A DNA stretch of 64,000 nucleotides from Geomicrobium sediminis (GCF_016908595.1 NZ_JAFBEC010000010.1:26618-90617), one strand, 5' to 3'; shown: positions 44,682 to 54,581, counted from the stretch's first letter. Numbers and translations: made by a program. Notes: a model not told the origin generated them from the sequence alone.

Positions 44682-45830
44682 TCAGGGTTTGAGAACAACT
44701 TTGACACACCCATCTTCGTGATCATTAAAGATTTGATAGGCTTCACTCGCCTGGTCTAGACGCATTTTATGAGAGACGATTTCTGTTGGATCCAGTTCTC
44801 CTTCCGTAATCATTTTAAAGAGCATTGGCATGTAATGGATGACTGGTGCCTGACCCATTTTTATTTTTACATTTCTTTCAAATATGTTTCCTAAAGGGAA
44901 CTGGTTATATTTAGAGCCGTAGACCCCCGTCAGCTGCAGCGTTCCAAATTTTCTCACAGCACTCATACCGATTTCGATCGGGCTGATGGTTCCGCCAATA
45001 AGCTTCATCTTTTGTTCGACAGCTTCGATTGGTGTTTTTTTCCCATCCATCCCTACGCAATCAATGACGGCATCTACACCGCCACTTGTAATTTCTTTAA
45101 TATGGGAACCCATAGAAATCATATCATCAAATTCATCAAAATTAAAAATCTCAACATTGTTCATTTTTTTGGCACGTTCAAGCCTATAGGGAAGATTATC
45201 GACGGCAATGACTCTTTTTGCGCCTTTCATCCAGGCAAACTTTTGCGCCATCAAACCAATGGGTCCACAGCCGAGCACAGCAACTGTATCCCCTTTTTTC
45301 ACTCCTGCACTTTCAATGCTCCAATAAGCAGTTGGCAGTACATCAGACATAAACAGTAATGCTTCATCTTCAAGTTCAACAGATTCAGGAATCACGAAAG
45401 GCATAAAATTTCCATAGGGAACACGCAAATATTCAGCCTGTCCACCCGGATGATTCCCGTAACGCTCCGTAAATCCAAAATATCCGCCTGTATCAACTTC
45501 TGGATTTGGGTTAGAATTATCACATTGGCTCTCCAAATCATGCTGGCAATAGTAACAGCTTCCACATGAAATGTTAAATGGGATGACCACTCTATCCCCT
45601 TTTTTCACTTTTGTTACCTCTGGTCCGACCTCTTCTACAATACCCATGGGCTCGTGGCCAACTACATAATCTTTTTCAGCTGGCAAGGCACCTTGATAAA
45701 TATGTAAATCAGACCCACATATCGCTGTTGATGTAATGCGCACAACAATATCGTCTTTTTGTTGAAGCTTCGCATCTGGAACTTCTTTCACCTGCATATC
45801 CTTGGAACCTTGAAAAGTAACTGCTTTCAC
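44682..45830 (-). CDS. Zinc-dependent alcohol/formaldehyde dehydrogenase
   Basis: This 382-residue medium-chain dehydrogenase has the catalytic zinc ligands ([18 protein letters not shown]), four structural cysteines ([15 protein letters not shown]) and the nucleotide loop GCGPIG. The insertion [20 protein letters not shown] is typical of the glutathione-independent formaldehyde-dehydrogenase-like subgroup. It is the intact paralogue of the broken gene at 22167-23299. A ribosome site AGGAGG lies upstream of the ATG. It probably oxidises or dismutates short aldehydes or alcohols with NAD; inside the cassette it accompanies an iron alcohol dehydrogenase. Confidence 0.9.
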   Translation of the reverse strand: MKAVTFQGSKDMQVKEVPDAKLQQKDDIVVRITSTAICGSDLHIYQGALPAEKDYVVGHEPMGIVEEVGPEVTKVKKGDRVVIPFNISCGSCYYCQHDLESQCDNSNPNPEVDTGGYFGFTERYGNHPGGQAEYLRVPYGNFMPFVIPESVELEDEALLFMSDVLPTAYWSIESAGVKKGDTVAVLGCGPIGLMAQKFAWMKGAKRVIAVDNLPYRLERAKKMNNVEIFNFDEFDDMISMGSHIKEITSGGVDAVIDCVGMDGKKTPIEAVEQKMKLIGGTISPIEIGMSAVRKFGTLQLTGVYGSKYNQFPLGNIFERNVKIKMGQAPVIHYMPMLFKMITEGELDPTEIVSHKMRLDQASEAYQIFNDHEDGCVKVVLKP

Positions 45831-46238
45831 AAGTAAAACCTCCTATTATAAATTCATATAACTCTTATAATACCCATTGAAGAAATTAATTATACTAACG
45901 TATCACCAGTAAACTGAGAGTAGCACAAATCATTACTCATGCAAGTTCTGAAAAAAGAACAAAGTACTACTCAAGTCATCGCCATGTCTCTTTTTATGCG
46001 GTACCGGTCTTTAGATAGGGATACCTTTACCGGTAAAGTCATAGCTATCCTTCGGAACGAGTTTGGTGGACATGCAGTGTAAAAAAGCAACCAGGCTAAT
46101 TTGTGTGAATTCGGTAAAGGTATCCGATATCATAACAATAGAGATAGACCCTTATTACGAAATAATTTTAGGGATAGAGTATTTTTTGCTAAGGGAAGAA
46201 AAATACTATGACAGTAATAGAATTATTTTCGCATTCGT
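45831..46238. other. Intergenic stretch inside the cassette
   Basis: No gene is supported. GATACCTTTACCG (about 46020-46032) and CGGTAAAGGTATC (about 46112-46124) form a wide inverted repeat, with ACCGGT copies nearby. This could be an old recombination (res) site or a regulator site. Confidence 0.4.
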
Positions 46239-46529
46239 ATGAATTCTGAATTTAGTTCAATAACACTGAGAGAAACAAAAACGAAAAGCTTATTTGCTGT
46301 CAAAAACGAATACGAGAGAGACGCAACTATGGAACTAGTTGGAGAATGGCTTATAAAAACAAATGCTTTCAAAGAAGTTATAAATGAACTGATTCAAAAA
46401 AAGAAAATGGAAAACGTTCAAACAGAGGAAGACATTCAAATAGTTTTAGGAACGACAAGGTTCTTGGAAAAATTACTTAAGAATAAAACTGAAGAGATAT
46501 TAAGTGCCGTTGTAGAGAGGGATAACTGA
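46239..46529 (+). CDS. Hypothetical helical protein (96 aa)
   Basis: The frame from ATG 46239 gives a charged helical product (ATMELVGEWLIKTNAFKEVI, then QTEEDIQIVLGTTRFLEKLL). No strong ribosome site precedes the first ATG; an internal ATG at 46329 follows GAGAGAG. No family is recognised. It lies upstream of the iron alcohol dehydrogenase. Confidence 0.4.
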   Translation: MNSEFSSITLRETKTKSLFAVKNEYERDATMELVGEWLIKTNAFKEVINELIQKKKMENVQTEEDIQIVLGTTRFLEKLLKNKTEEILSAVVERDN

Positions 46530-46681
46530 GGTTTCTTAATAATAACTACCTTTTTAATAAAATACTATTGATAACGTTACATGGTTCCACTAATGTTTTA
46601 AAAAAATTGATAAGGGAAATTTACACTGAATGTTTTTTGAACGCTTGCCTACTTTAATGCAGAAAAGGAGAATTTACACAC

Positions 46682-47866
46682 ATGAACCGTTTTACTATTC
46701 CGAGGGATGTTTATTATGGAGAAGGATCTTTAGAAGTTTTGAAAACCCTTGAAGGGAAAAAGGCAACTATTGTTATCGGAGGCCAGTCCATTAAAAAATC
46801 AGGCTATCTTGATAAAATAGATGCTTATTTACGTGAATATGGATTTGAAACACAGCTCATTGATGGTGTTGAAAATGACCCATCTGCAAAAACCGCTTTA
46901 GAGGGTGCAAAAAAGATGGAGGAATTCCAGCCGGATTGGATCATTTCCGCAGGCGGCGGTTCACCGATCGACGCAGCTAAATTAATGTGGATTTTTTATG
47001 AGAATCCGGAGCTCGCATTTGATAGAGTTAAAGCACCGAACCCACTACCGGCTTTACGGAAAAAAGCACGCTTTGCGGCGATTTCTACAACGAGTGGCAC
47101 AGGTACTGACGTATCACCTTTTTCTGTTATCACGGATCATGAAACAGGAACGAAATATCCGGTATTTGGTTATGAGATCACGCCGGATATTGCCATTATC
47201 GATCCGGAGCTGACATATTCGATGCCGGCTGACATTGTCGCCTATACGGGAATGGACGCATTAACGCACGGAATCGAGGCCTACGTATCAACGATGCATA
47301 ACGCATTTAGTGATCCGTTGGCGATACAATCGGTTAAAATGGCAGTGGATAATATTGAAAAATCAGTAGTTGGAGATAAAGCAGCGAGAGCAGAGATGCA
47401 TTATGCCCAGGCTATTGCGGGAATGGCTTTCTCGAACGGGTTTTTAGGCATTGTACACAGCCTATCACATAAGAGTGGCGCGATTTTTAACATTCCGCAC
47501 GGCCTTGCGAATGCTCTTTATTTGCCATACGTGATTGATTTTAATAAAAAGGCGGACGGTTCCCGGTTTGCTGATATCGCTAAGATGCTTGACCTTTCTG
47601 GAAACACAGAAGACGAGTTAATCGATTCCTTAACGGATTTGCTTCGCCGTTTAAATAAATCGCTAAACCTTCCGTTATCGCTGCAGGAATTCGGTGTAAA
47701 TGAGAGTGAATTTGAAAAACAGCTGGATCGAATGGCAGCGGGAGCGATTGAAGATCCGTGTACACCATCCAATCCCCGGGAAGTATCTGTAGAAGAAATG
47801 AAAAAACTTTATATTGCTGCATTTAAAGGTGAAAAAGTAACTTTTTGTTCGTTTCAATCATTTTAA
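46682..47866 (+). CDS. Iron-containing (group III) alcohol dehydrogenase
   Basis: The 394-residue protein has the NAD-binding GGGSPIDAAK, the TTSGTGTDVSPFSVI loop and the iron ligands in GMDALTHGIEAYVS and HSLSHKSGAIFNIPHG. AAAAGGAG precedes the ATG. Members reduce aldehydes or oxidise primary alcohols. The last residues (GEKVTFCSFQSF) differ from the usual ending, so the extreme C terminus may be altered by cassette assembly. Its presence with the zinc enzyme supports aldehyde handling. Confidence 0.9.
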   Translation: MNRFTIPRDVYYGEGSLEVLKTLEGKKATIVIGGQSIKKSGYLDKIDAYLREYGFETQLIDGVENDPSAKTALEGAKKMEEFQPDWIISAGGGSPIDAAKLMWIFYENPELAFDRVKAPNPLPALRKKARFAAISTTSGTGTDVSPFSVITDHETGTKYPVFGYEITPDIAIIDPELTYSMPADIVAYTGMDALTHGIEAYVSTMHNAFSDPLAIQSVKMAVDNIEKSVVGDKAARAEMHYAQAIAGMAFSNGFLGIVHSLSHKSGAIFNIPHGLANALYLPYVIDFNKKADGSRFADIAKMLDLSGNTEDELIDSLTDLLRRLNKSLNLPLSLQEFGVNESEFEKQLDRMAAGAIEDPCTPSNPREVSVEEMKKLYIAAFKGEKVTFCSFQSF

Positions 47867-48398
47867 AACCTCTCTTAAATCTAAGCTTTATTAATCTTTC
47901 AGTAAGGTGTTTGGTTCTCATAACAAATCTTGCGTAAAAGTGTACTTATCTACAAGATATGCGAAGAGAAAATACACCAAAAAAGAAAAGACAAATTTAG
48001 TAAAAGGGCATTCACTTTTATTCACCGAACTTAACACATAAGTGAAAAACATACTTGGAAACCTTATTGAAACCCGTCGCACACCTTTAGAAAAGTGCTG
48101 CATTAAGCTTTTTATCAGGCACATATGCTGAAGCTTATCTTGAAAGGATGAGGAAAATCATGACTCAAACGGAGGATCAACGTGTTGAAAACCTATACTG
48201 TATAAAGGATGCACTGTTCTGTTTGTGGCACTTAAAAAATGCTGTTCGTGGCGGTATATTTTTTGAATACGCTGCGCTTTACATGGAGTGGCGGATGGGT
48301 TAGGCTAATTGCCCAGAAAAGCTTGTTGCTCTGGTCTTTTCAAAAAAATCTGTCCGCAGAGGCTCCATGTCAAGCGACAAAATCAGAATGAATAAATT
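47867..48398. other. Decayed stretch at the right of the cassette
   Basis: A 47-residue frame at 48160-48303 (TQTEDQRVENLYCIKDALFC) is the only protein-like piece and may be a gene remnant. Nothing else is supported. Confidence 0.35.
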
Positions 48399-48635
48399 AA
48401 AAGACTGCTACTAAATTGGAGCAGTCTTTTTTATAAATATAGACAAGCCTTAAACAGAATTATGCATGGTTCTTGTTAAACGAAACCAGCTAATAAAAAC
48501 TAATGTATTATTCCATTATAGGGCGCGATTGTTTAATATCAAGCGCCCTTACTGCTGCATTGGGGGATTAAACACAGGAGTCGTATTTGGATAATTCTGA
48601 ATAAACCATTTTCGAGGGGTTGTGCAAAAATACCC
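48399..48635 (-). repeat. Right inverted-repeat arm of the cassette
   Basis: Mirror of 41211-41448. Its Tn3-like tip ends at 48635, directly against the multicopper-oxidase pseudogene. Confidence 0.85.
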
Positions 48636-49301
48636 AAAATATGGATGGTATGAGTCACACCGAGATGATGAATCAAATGTACGACACATTGGTTATTGAT
48701 GGTCAAGCAGATACGCAAGTTGAAACGATTGAAGTTAAAGAAGGGGACACGGCAAAGCTCCGATTTGTTAATGCGGGGCTATTTACTCAAGTGGTTTCAA
48801 TCCCAGAACATTCATTTAGAATCACGCATTATGATGGTTAGGTTGTTAATGAACACAGTGAAATAAGCGAAACAAAATTCCGAATCGCCCCTGCCGAACG
48901 CTATAATATTGAAATTGATTTGGACAACCCAGGCGCGAGAAGTGAAAGATATTGACTTGGATGACATTACCAAAGAATTTGATATGCTGCTTGGGACGGA
49001 TGATGGTGGTGATACCTTTACAGTTAACGGTAAACAATTCCCAGATCATGAGATCTATGAAGTTAAAGAAGGGGATGTGGTGAAAGTTACGATTGAAAAT
49101 GACACAGATGTTGATCATCCAATGCATTTACATGGTGAATTTTTTAATGTTATTTCCAAAAATGGCGAGCCAATACAAGGTTCACCAGTTCTAAAGGATA
49201 CGCTAAATGTAAGGCCGGATGAGACTTACGAAATCGTATTTGAAGCCAATAATCCGGGAAATAAACAAATAAGCTTACAGATACAAGAATTAAAACTCTA
49301 A
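48636..49301 (+). pseudogene. Multicopper oxidase fragment, decayed
   Basis: Sequence from NMDGMSHTEMMNQMYDT onward is ~90 percent like residues 228-490 of the intact oxidase at 51833. A CAG-to-TAG change (48839-48841) stops the frame after THYDG. About 48 codons are deleted after LDNPGA. The end is replaced at NPGN, so the last copper ligands (MFHCHEFHH) are missing. The 5' part was lost at the cassette boundary. Confidence 0.9.
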
Positions 49302-49350
49302 GGGGTAGAATCATTCCTTAAAACAAAGAAATGATTCTACCCCTATTTCA
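49302..49350. terminator. Bidirectional terminator
   Basis: GGGGTAGAATCATT pairs with AATGATTCTACCCC around a 14-base loop. It lies between the oxidase remnant and the convergent SHOCT gene. Confidence 0.75.
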
Positions 49351-49578
49351 ATCATTGATTAATTTTTTCTTTTGCCTATATTCATCATCATTAATTTCGC
49401 CTTTAACATAGCGTTCTTTTAATATCATTAACGGTCGATCTTCTATTCTGCTTTTCTTCATTAGTAACCGTGCAACAACGTAAATCGTAGCTCCAATAAT
49501 CATTACAAAGATAATTAATCCAATTGCCATAATGATGCACATTATTATCATAGAACTATCCATCATCATATTATTCAT
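49348..49578 (-). CDS. SHOCT-domain membrane protein
   Basis: The 76-residue product has a Met-rich start, one long membrane helix (about 10-38) and the short SHOCT motif ILKERYVKGEINDDEYRQKK at the C terminus. AAAGAGGT lies upstream of the ATG. Such proteins commonly neighbour copper-resistance genes in Bacillaceae; their role is unknown. Confidence 0.85.
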   Translation of the reverse strand: MNNMMMDSSMIIMCIIMAIGLIIFVMIIGATIYVVARLLMKKSRIEDRPLMILKERYVKGEINDDEYRQKKKLIND

Positions 49579-49788
49579 CGTTAATTAGTTACCTCTTTCA
49601 AATTTTAACTCTTTACGGGGCTCAATCACTTTCAAGCCTAATACCTATCTGTTTACGCTTAACTCAATTTATTCCTCAATTAGGTTGAAGACTCGCTATT
49701 GATGTCTTGGTTAGCCTTATTAAACAGGATTCCCACCTGCCAAAATACACGACCTGCTCGGACTTTGTTTTAAAGATACAGATTATTC

Positions 49789-50314
49789 AATTGGTGACAA
49801 TTCGCTTTCTATTAACCACTTATGGTTTTTAACTTCTTCCTCACCAGTAGTTGGAGTATAGTTAACCATGTACACTGTCGTTTTTACAGCAGACTCAATT
49901 ACAGCTGTTGCTCCTTTCATTCCAGGCATATGATTGGCTTCAATGGTTACTTCTGTCCTGGTTGTAACATTTCCTCGCCTGCATCCTTAATCTCTTCTTG
50001 GATTAACCATTTGTGGTTCTTAACTCTGGGTCCACCAATAGTTGGGGTATATGAGATCTCGTATGCAGTAGTGTCATAGGCGCCTACTATCATAGCTTCA
50101 GCACCTTTCATACCCTTTATGTGATTGGCCTTTATAATAACACGTTCAACAACCTCATAAGTTGGATTATCTTCTTCTTTTAAATCCTCAGGAATTTCGA
50201 CAGTCACTTAACACTCCTCAGTTCCGATGCCCCTTGCGTTACCTAAGTCATTAGTATTTGAAAAGGCTACTAAAAACAACGTTGAACACAACAAAAAAAT
50301 AATATTCTACACAT
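49789..50314 (-). pseudogene. YdhK-type (DUF1541) protein, frameshifted
   Basis: The first DUF1541 repeat (KANHIKGMKGAEAMIVGAYD, SYTPTIGGPRVKNHKWLIQ) ends at a stop after LQPGQK. The second repeat (TIEANHMPGMKGATAVIESA) follows in another frame to 49789; one A is missing in CAGAAG near 49950. Upstream, an ATG at 50314 with AGGAGAG starts a signal-peptide-like frame that is also shifted and stops just before 50207. The intact relative is at 53623. Confidence 0.8.
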
Positions 50315-50884
50315 AGCACTCTCCTATTATGAAATGGCGCCTATTAAACAATATCGTGTCCTTTTTATAGGTAAGTATTCAGTTTGTAAAGAGATATAGT
50401 GGATGCTTCCTCTGTCCACCGTATCCTTGTTTTTAAAAAGTAAAGCAATAATCGAGGAAAAAGGGAGCGGATAGGTCAAAAATTCCTTAGCGTACAAAAT
50501 CTCTAATGTTGGCGGAAAATTGGTAACCAATCGACCTTCCGGGGATTCAAACTTATAAAAGCTGGGTAATAAAACTCCCAAAATAAAAAAATGTCGTAAT
50601 GAAAGCTTACGACATTTTCCTTTTGGAAAGCTTGGGATATTACTTCAAGTATGCATAAAGGGGGTACACTCAGTGAGGCTGACTGAGTACTTTCAGATTA
50701 CATACATTTTATGTAAAAATGACAACTTTATCACAGCTTTAAAGCTCTCATTGAATATGCGCGCGGTAGGTTTTAAAAACATTTACTGACATTATAAATT
50801 GTAATTATACAGTAATATAATCTCCTTAGAATCTCCTTATTTTCTTGATAGTCTATTACTATAATTTATCAAGGGAGGATGTTT
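50315..50884. other. Intergenic stretch
   Basis: No gene is supported. A hairpin ATGTCGTAA/TTACGACAT lies at about 50590-50620 and may end transcription from either side. The promoter of the NlpC/P60 gene should lie near 50820-50870. Confidence 0.45.
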
Positions 50885-51670
50885 ATGAGGTATTTAAAAA
50901 AGGGAGAAAAGCTATTTATATCTTCATCACTCGTAACAGCGATAATGTTTGCACCTGTATGGAGCGAAAGTACCTTCGCCTATGCCAATCCAGATGAAAG
51001 TAATCGTACTGAAAACTCTATTACTGAAGAAAGCACGGAGCCATCTCAAAGCAATATCCTAATCAAAAGAAATGATCGAGGCAGTGAGGTGAGAAAATTA
51101 CAATCTAGCCTAAATACATTAGGATATTCTATTCAAGTAGATGGTATCTTCGGTCCTGACACTGAAAGTATCTTGAAAATGTATCAAGAAGATCAGGGTC
51201 TTATTGTTGATGGGATAGCAGGACCTAATACATATAGAGCTTTAGGATCTAATTCTATAGAGGAAAGTAGCCCATCAAATGAAGATACTACAAATGAAGA
51301 ACAAGCCTCTTCCTCAAAAATAGTAGCAACAGCTAAAAGTGTATTGGGAACCCCTTACCTTTGGGGGGGAACAACTCCTGATGGATTGGATAGCAGTGGT
51401 TTTATCAATTATGTCTTTTCACAAAATGGAATTGATGTTTCTAGGACCCATGCTGAAATGTGGAGAAATGACGGGGTAAGAGTTGAAACATTGAACGTTG
51501 GAGATGTATTGTTCTATGAAGGTACTTACGATACAGCGGGGGCTTCTCATAGTGGAATCTATATTGGAAACAACCAAATGATTCATGCAGGTGCTCAAGG
51601 GGTTGTCACGGCTGATATTACAAGCGACTATTGGCAAAGTCATTTTATCGGCATAAAATCATTTAAGTAA
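50885..51670 (+). CDS. Secreted NlpC/P60-type protein with peptidoglycan-binding domain; catalytic Cys replaced by Ser
   Basis: A signal peptide (about residues 1-35) is followed by a peptidoglycan-binding repeat (GSEVRKLQSSLNTLGYSIQV, GIFGPDTES) and an NlpC/P60 domain (GTPYLWGGTTPDGLDSSGFI). The family motif is D-C-S-G; here it is D-S-S-G, with AGC at 51392-51394 coding Ser in place of the nucleophile Cys. The catalytic His region (ASHSGIYIGNNQMIHAG) is kept. The protein should bind but not cut peptidoglycan, or is a weak serine variant. The ATG at 50885 fits GGGAGG better than 50879. Confidence 0.88.
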   Translation: MRYLKKGEKLFISSSLVTAIMFAPVWSESTFAYANPDESNRTENSITEESTEPSQSNILIKRNDRGSEVRKLQSSLNTLGYSIQVDGIFGPDTESILKMYQEDQGLIVDGIAGPNTYRALGSNSIEESSPSNEDTTNEEQASSSKIVATAKSVLGTPYLWGGTTPDGLDSSGFINYVFSQNGIDVSRTHAEMWRNDGVRVETLNVGDVLFYEGTYDTAGASHSGIYIGNNQMIHAGAQGVVTADITSDYWQSHFIGIKSFK

Positions 51671-51690
51671 AAGTAATGAAGTTCAATAAA

Positions 51691-51730
51691 GGTAGAAACC
51701 TCATGATAAATGAGGTTTCTACCTTTTTTA
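51691..51730 (+). terminator. Rho-independent terminator
   Basis: GGTAGAAACCTCAT pairs perfectly with ATGAGGTTTCTACC, followed by six T residues. Confidence 0.9.
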
Positions 51731-51832
51731 TGAACATTAATTGAACGTTAGCAAATAATGCTCCTTCTTCATAAATTCTATAAATTTTTCGGCTATTTTA
51801 TTGTTATATGTGTTTCTTAAGGAGGAGAGAAT

Positions 51833-53392
51833 TTGAAAAAAACGTATATAGTCGGTGGACTGCTCTTGATGGCCATAGCAGGCTGTTCGTCTGAACAGGT
51901 TGATACTGAAATAGAAAGGGGAGCTAATAAGCAAGTTGACCTGGAACAAGGAGAACAAATGAATACTAAAGATGGCGAAGTAGTCTTTAATCTTAAGGTT
52001 GAGGAAACTCAATGGATGTTTGATGATGAGACTACGACTGAGGCCTGGACTTATAATGGCACTATACCTGGTGAAGAAATTCGTGTTCAAGAAGGCGATA
52101 AGGTGATAGTGAACGTGAAAAATGATTTAGAAGTGCCGACTTCCCTTCATTTACATGGTTTTCCTGTTCCTAACGAAATGGACGGAGTACCAGGTGTCAC
52201 ACAAAATGCGATAATGCCTGGTGAAGAGTTTACGTATGAGTATCAAACAGATGTACCTGGCACTTATTGGTATCACTCCCATCAAGATGGAGCAACGCAG
52301 GTAGATAAAGGCCTTTATGGGGTCTTTATTGTTGAACCAGAAGGTGAAGATGTTTTTGATGTAGATGAAGCCATTGTAATTGATGAATTTTCTTCTATGG
52401 ACATGGGGGAGATGAATCATGGAGATATGGATGGGATGGAACATGAGAACATGAATGGTATGAGTGAGATGGATGAAATGGAACATGGAGAAATGACCAT
52501 GAGTAATGAAAATATGGATGGTATGAGTCACACCGAGATGATGAATCAAATGTACGACACAATGGTTATTAATGGTCAAGCACCTACGCAAGTTGAAACG
52601 ATTGAAGCTAAAGAAGGGGACAAGGCAAAGCTCCGAATTGTTAATACGGGGCTGTTTACTCAAGTGGTTTCAATCCCAGAACATTCATTTAAAGTCACGC
52701 ATTATGATGGTCAGGATGTGAATCAACCCAGTGAAATAAGCGAAACAAAATTCCGAATCGCCCCTGCCGAACGCTATGATATTGAAATTGATTTGGATAA
52801 CCCAGGCGCATGGGGCATACAAGTTTATGCAGAGAAGAATCAGGAGCGATTGAACACATTAATTCCGTTGGTTTATGACGGAAATGAAGGACAAGATTTA
52901 CAGACAGGGGATTCGAGTTCATCATTTTTGGATATTACCCCCTACGGAGAAGGGAAAGATATCGACTTGGGTGACGTGACCAAAGAATTTGATATGCTGC
53001 TTGGGACGGATGATGGTGGCGATACTTTTACAATTAACAGTAAACAATTCCCAGATCATGAGATCTATGAAGTTGATGAAGGGGATGTGGTGAAAGTTAC
53101 AATTGAAAATGACACAGATGTTGACCATCCAATGCATTTACATGGTGAATTTTTTAATGTTATTTCCAAAAATGGCGAGCCAATACAGGGTTCACCAGTT
53201 CTAAAGGATACGCTAAATGTAAGGCCGGATGAGACTTACGAAATCGTATTTGAAGCCAGTAATCCGGGCAATTGGATGTTCCATTGTCATGAGTTTCATC
53301 ATGCCGAAGGCGGAATGATTGCAGAAGTTCAATATACGGAATTTGAGCCTTCATTTACACCGGATCCTGATATTCTGAATAAACCTGAATAA
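51833..53392 (+). CDS. Multicopper oxidase lipoprotein with Met-rich insert
   Basis: A TTG start follows AAGGAGGAG. The signal ends in LLMAIAGC, so the 519-residue protein is a lipoprotein on the outer face. All copper ligands are present: TSLHLHGF, GTYWYHSHQDG, DVDHPMHLHGEFF and NWMFHCHEFHHAEGGM (type 1 site with Met). Between domains 1 and 2 lies a ~50-residue segment rich in Met, Asp and His (GEMNHGDMDGMEHENMNGM), as in cuprous oxidases such as CueO and related proteins. It probably oxidises Cu(I) or binds copper. A decayed partial duplicate lies at 48636-49301. Confidence 0.93.
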   Translation: MKKTYIVGGLLLMAIAGCSSEQVDTEIERGANKQVDLEQGEQMNTKDGEVVFNLKVEETQWMFDDETTTEAWTYNGTIPGEEIRVQEGDKVIVNVKNDLEVPTSLHLHGFPVPNEMDGVPGVTQNAIMPGEEFTYEYQTDVPGTYWYHSHQDGATQVDKGLYGVFIVEPEGEDVFDVDEAIVIDEFSSMDMGEMNHGDMDGMEHENMNGMSEMDEMEHGEMTMSNENMDGMSHTEMMNQMYDTMVINGQAPTQVETIEAKEGDKAKLRIVNTGLFTQVVSIPEHSFKVTHYDGQDVNQPSEISETKFRIAPAERYDIEIDLDNPGAWGIQVYAEKNQERLNTLIPLVYDGNEGQDLQTGDSSSSFLDITPYGEGKDIDLGDVTKEFDMLLGTDDGGDTFTINSKQFPDHEIYEVDEGDVVKVTIENDTDVDHPMHLHGEFFNVISKNGEPIQGSPVLKDTLNVRPDETYEIVFEASNPGNWMFHCHEFHHAEGGMIAEVQYTEFEPSFTPDPDILNKPE

Positions 53393-53622
53393 CCAAGGGG
53401 GTTATTTGACTCTGTTTTCTGTTACTATTGGTCAATCGTGTCTTTCAAGCCAATAATTACATTTAATAAATTTATTAATTGGGGATAAAATAGTAGAAAG
53501 TGTACAAATTTAATGATCAGCAGTCATGGAAAAAGGAAGGCACCAAATTTCTTAAACTTCATATTTTCTACACTTTTCCACGGTAGAATACGATCATAAA
53601 GATAATAAGGAGGACTTAAAAA

Positions 53623-54249
53623 ATGAGGAAACCAAAAAAATCTATTATATTAACTGTTTCTTTAGGAACAGCAATTATGTTAGCTGCATGCGGCAATGGG
53701 GACGACGAACCAAATCCAGAAATGGATATGGACCCTGGTTCTGAAGATAGTATGGACGACATGGAAGATCATGACATGGGTGATATGGACATGGAAGATG
53801 ATATGCATGAAGGTCACGATATGTCTAGCTCAGGTGAAGTTCCTGATGATTTGGAGGAAGCAGAAAATCCAACTTTCGAGGTAGGAAGCCAAGCATTGAT
53901 CACAGATGGACACATGCCAGAAATGGAGGATGTTGAAGCCACCATCGTTGGTGCCTATGATACTACCGTCTATACTGTTTCTTATACACCGACTACTGGC
54001 GGTGATCGGGTAGAAGACCATGAATGGGTGGTTCATGAAGAGTTAGAAGACGTTGGTGAAGAACCTCTTGAACCCGGAGAAGAGGCTACTTTAAATGCCT
54101 CACATATGGAAGGCATGGAAGGTGCCACGGCTGAAATAGATTCAGCTGAAGAAACTACGGTATATATGGTCGATTTCACTTCTACTGATGGAGAAGAAGT
54201 CGAAAATCATAAATGGGTAACTGAAAGTGAATTATCACCAGTGGAGTAA
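53623..54249 (+). CDS. YdhK-type (DUF1541) lipoprotein
   Basis: AAGGAGG precedes the ATG. The lipobox is MLAAC. An acidic Met/Asp/His-rich linker (MDMDPGSEDSMDDMEDHDMG) leads to two DUF1541 repeats with the shared pattern HMxxMxxAxIxxAxxTTVYxVxYT. The linker resembles metal-binding Met motifs and the gene follows a multicopper oxidase, so a role in copper handling at the surface is likely (inference). A frameshifted relative lies at 49789-50314. Confidence 0.88.
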   Translation: MRKPKKSIILTVSLGTAIMLAACGNGDDEPNPEMDMDPGSEDSMDDMEDHDMGDMDMEDDMHEGHDMSSSGEVPDDLEEAENPTFEVGSQALITDGHMPEMEDVEATIVGAYDTTVYTVSYTPTTGGDRVEDHEWVVHEELEDVGEEPLEPGEEATLNASHMEGMEGATAEIDSAEETTVYMVDFTSTDGEEVENHKWVTESELSPVE

Positions 54250-54331
54250 ATGACTGCTATCTATCAGGACATGACTAACATTTTCATTTAATATTAAAAT
54301 TAAAAAAATGTAGTTACATGCCTGCCCTTAA

Positions 54332-54365
54332 GGACCCTAGCCATTGCTGCTAAGGGTTCTTTTAA
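54332..54365 (+). terminator. Terminator after the copper genes
   Basis: ACCCTAGC pairs with GCTAAGGGT (one bulge), followed by TCTTTT. Confidence 0.6.
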
Positions 54366-54531
54366 CCTTATACAATCCTTTTAGTAAGTGTTTTGAGGTA
54401 TGTATACAGGTTAGGGATTTGTTATATTCAAAGCAACACAGTATCATTTCTTAATTTTAAAATCCTTATTAATATGGTTTCGACAGGGGGGTTATCAAGG
54501 GCAATTGGTATATATTGGGTCACCTTAATCA

Positions 54532-54561
54532 TTGACTATAATACCCCTAAGGGTATATAGT
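54532..54561 (+). promoter_or_regulatory. cstR promoter with CstR-type operator
   Basis: A -35 TTGACT (54532-54537) and -10 TATAGT (54556-54561) are 18 bases apart. The palindrome TACCC-CTAA-GGGTA (54542-54555) fills the spacer, so a bound repressor would block polymerase. The same TACCC-N4-GGGTA pattern recurs at 54908. Confidence 0.7.
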
Positions 54562-54581
54562 AATAAAAAGGGGGGAGCAAG

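Larger units (their letters stand above)
41211..48635. mobile_element. 7.4-kb cassette bounded by ~237-bp inverted repeats with Tn3-like tips
   Basis: The arms (41211-41448 and, inverted, 48399-48635) are almost identical. Both begin GGGTATTTTTGCACAACCCC and contain the same hairpin ending in AGCAGTCTTT. A similar tip lies inside at 44514-44541 next to dead Tn3-family tnpA and tnpR. Passenger genes are an SDR enzyme, an HxlR regulator and two alcohol dehydrogenases. The flanking five bases (AATTA, AAAAT) are not identical, so a target duplication is not evident. Confidence 0.7.

Noticed and set aside
41211..48635. The inverted-repeat cassette was considered as a simple IS-flanked composite transposon.
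   Set aside because: The arms contain no transposase gene and are only ~237 bp; their tips resemble Tn3-family ends, and a target duplication is not visible.
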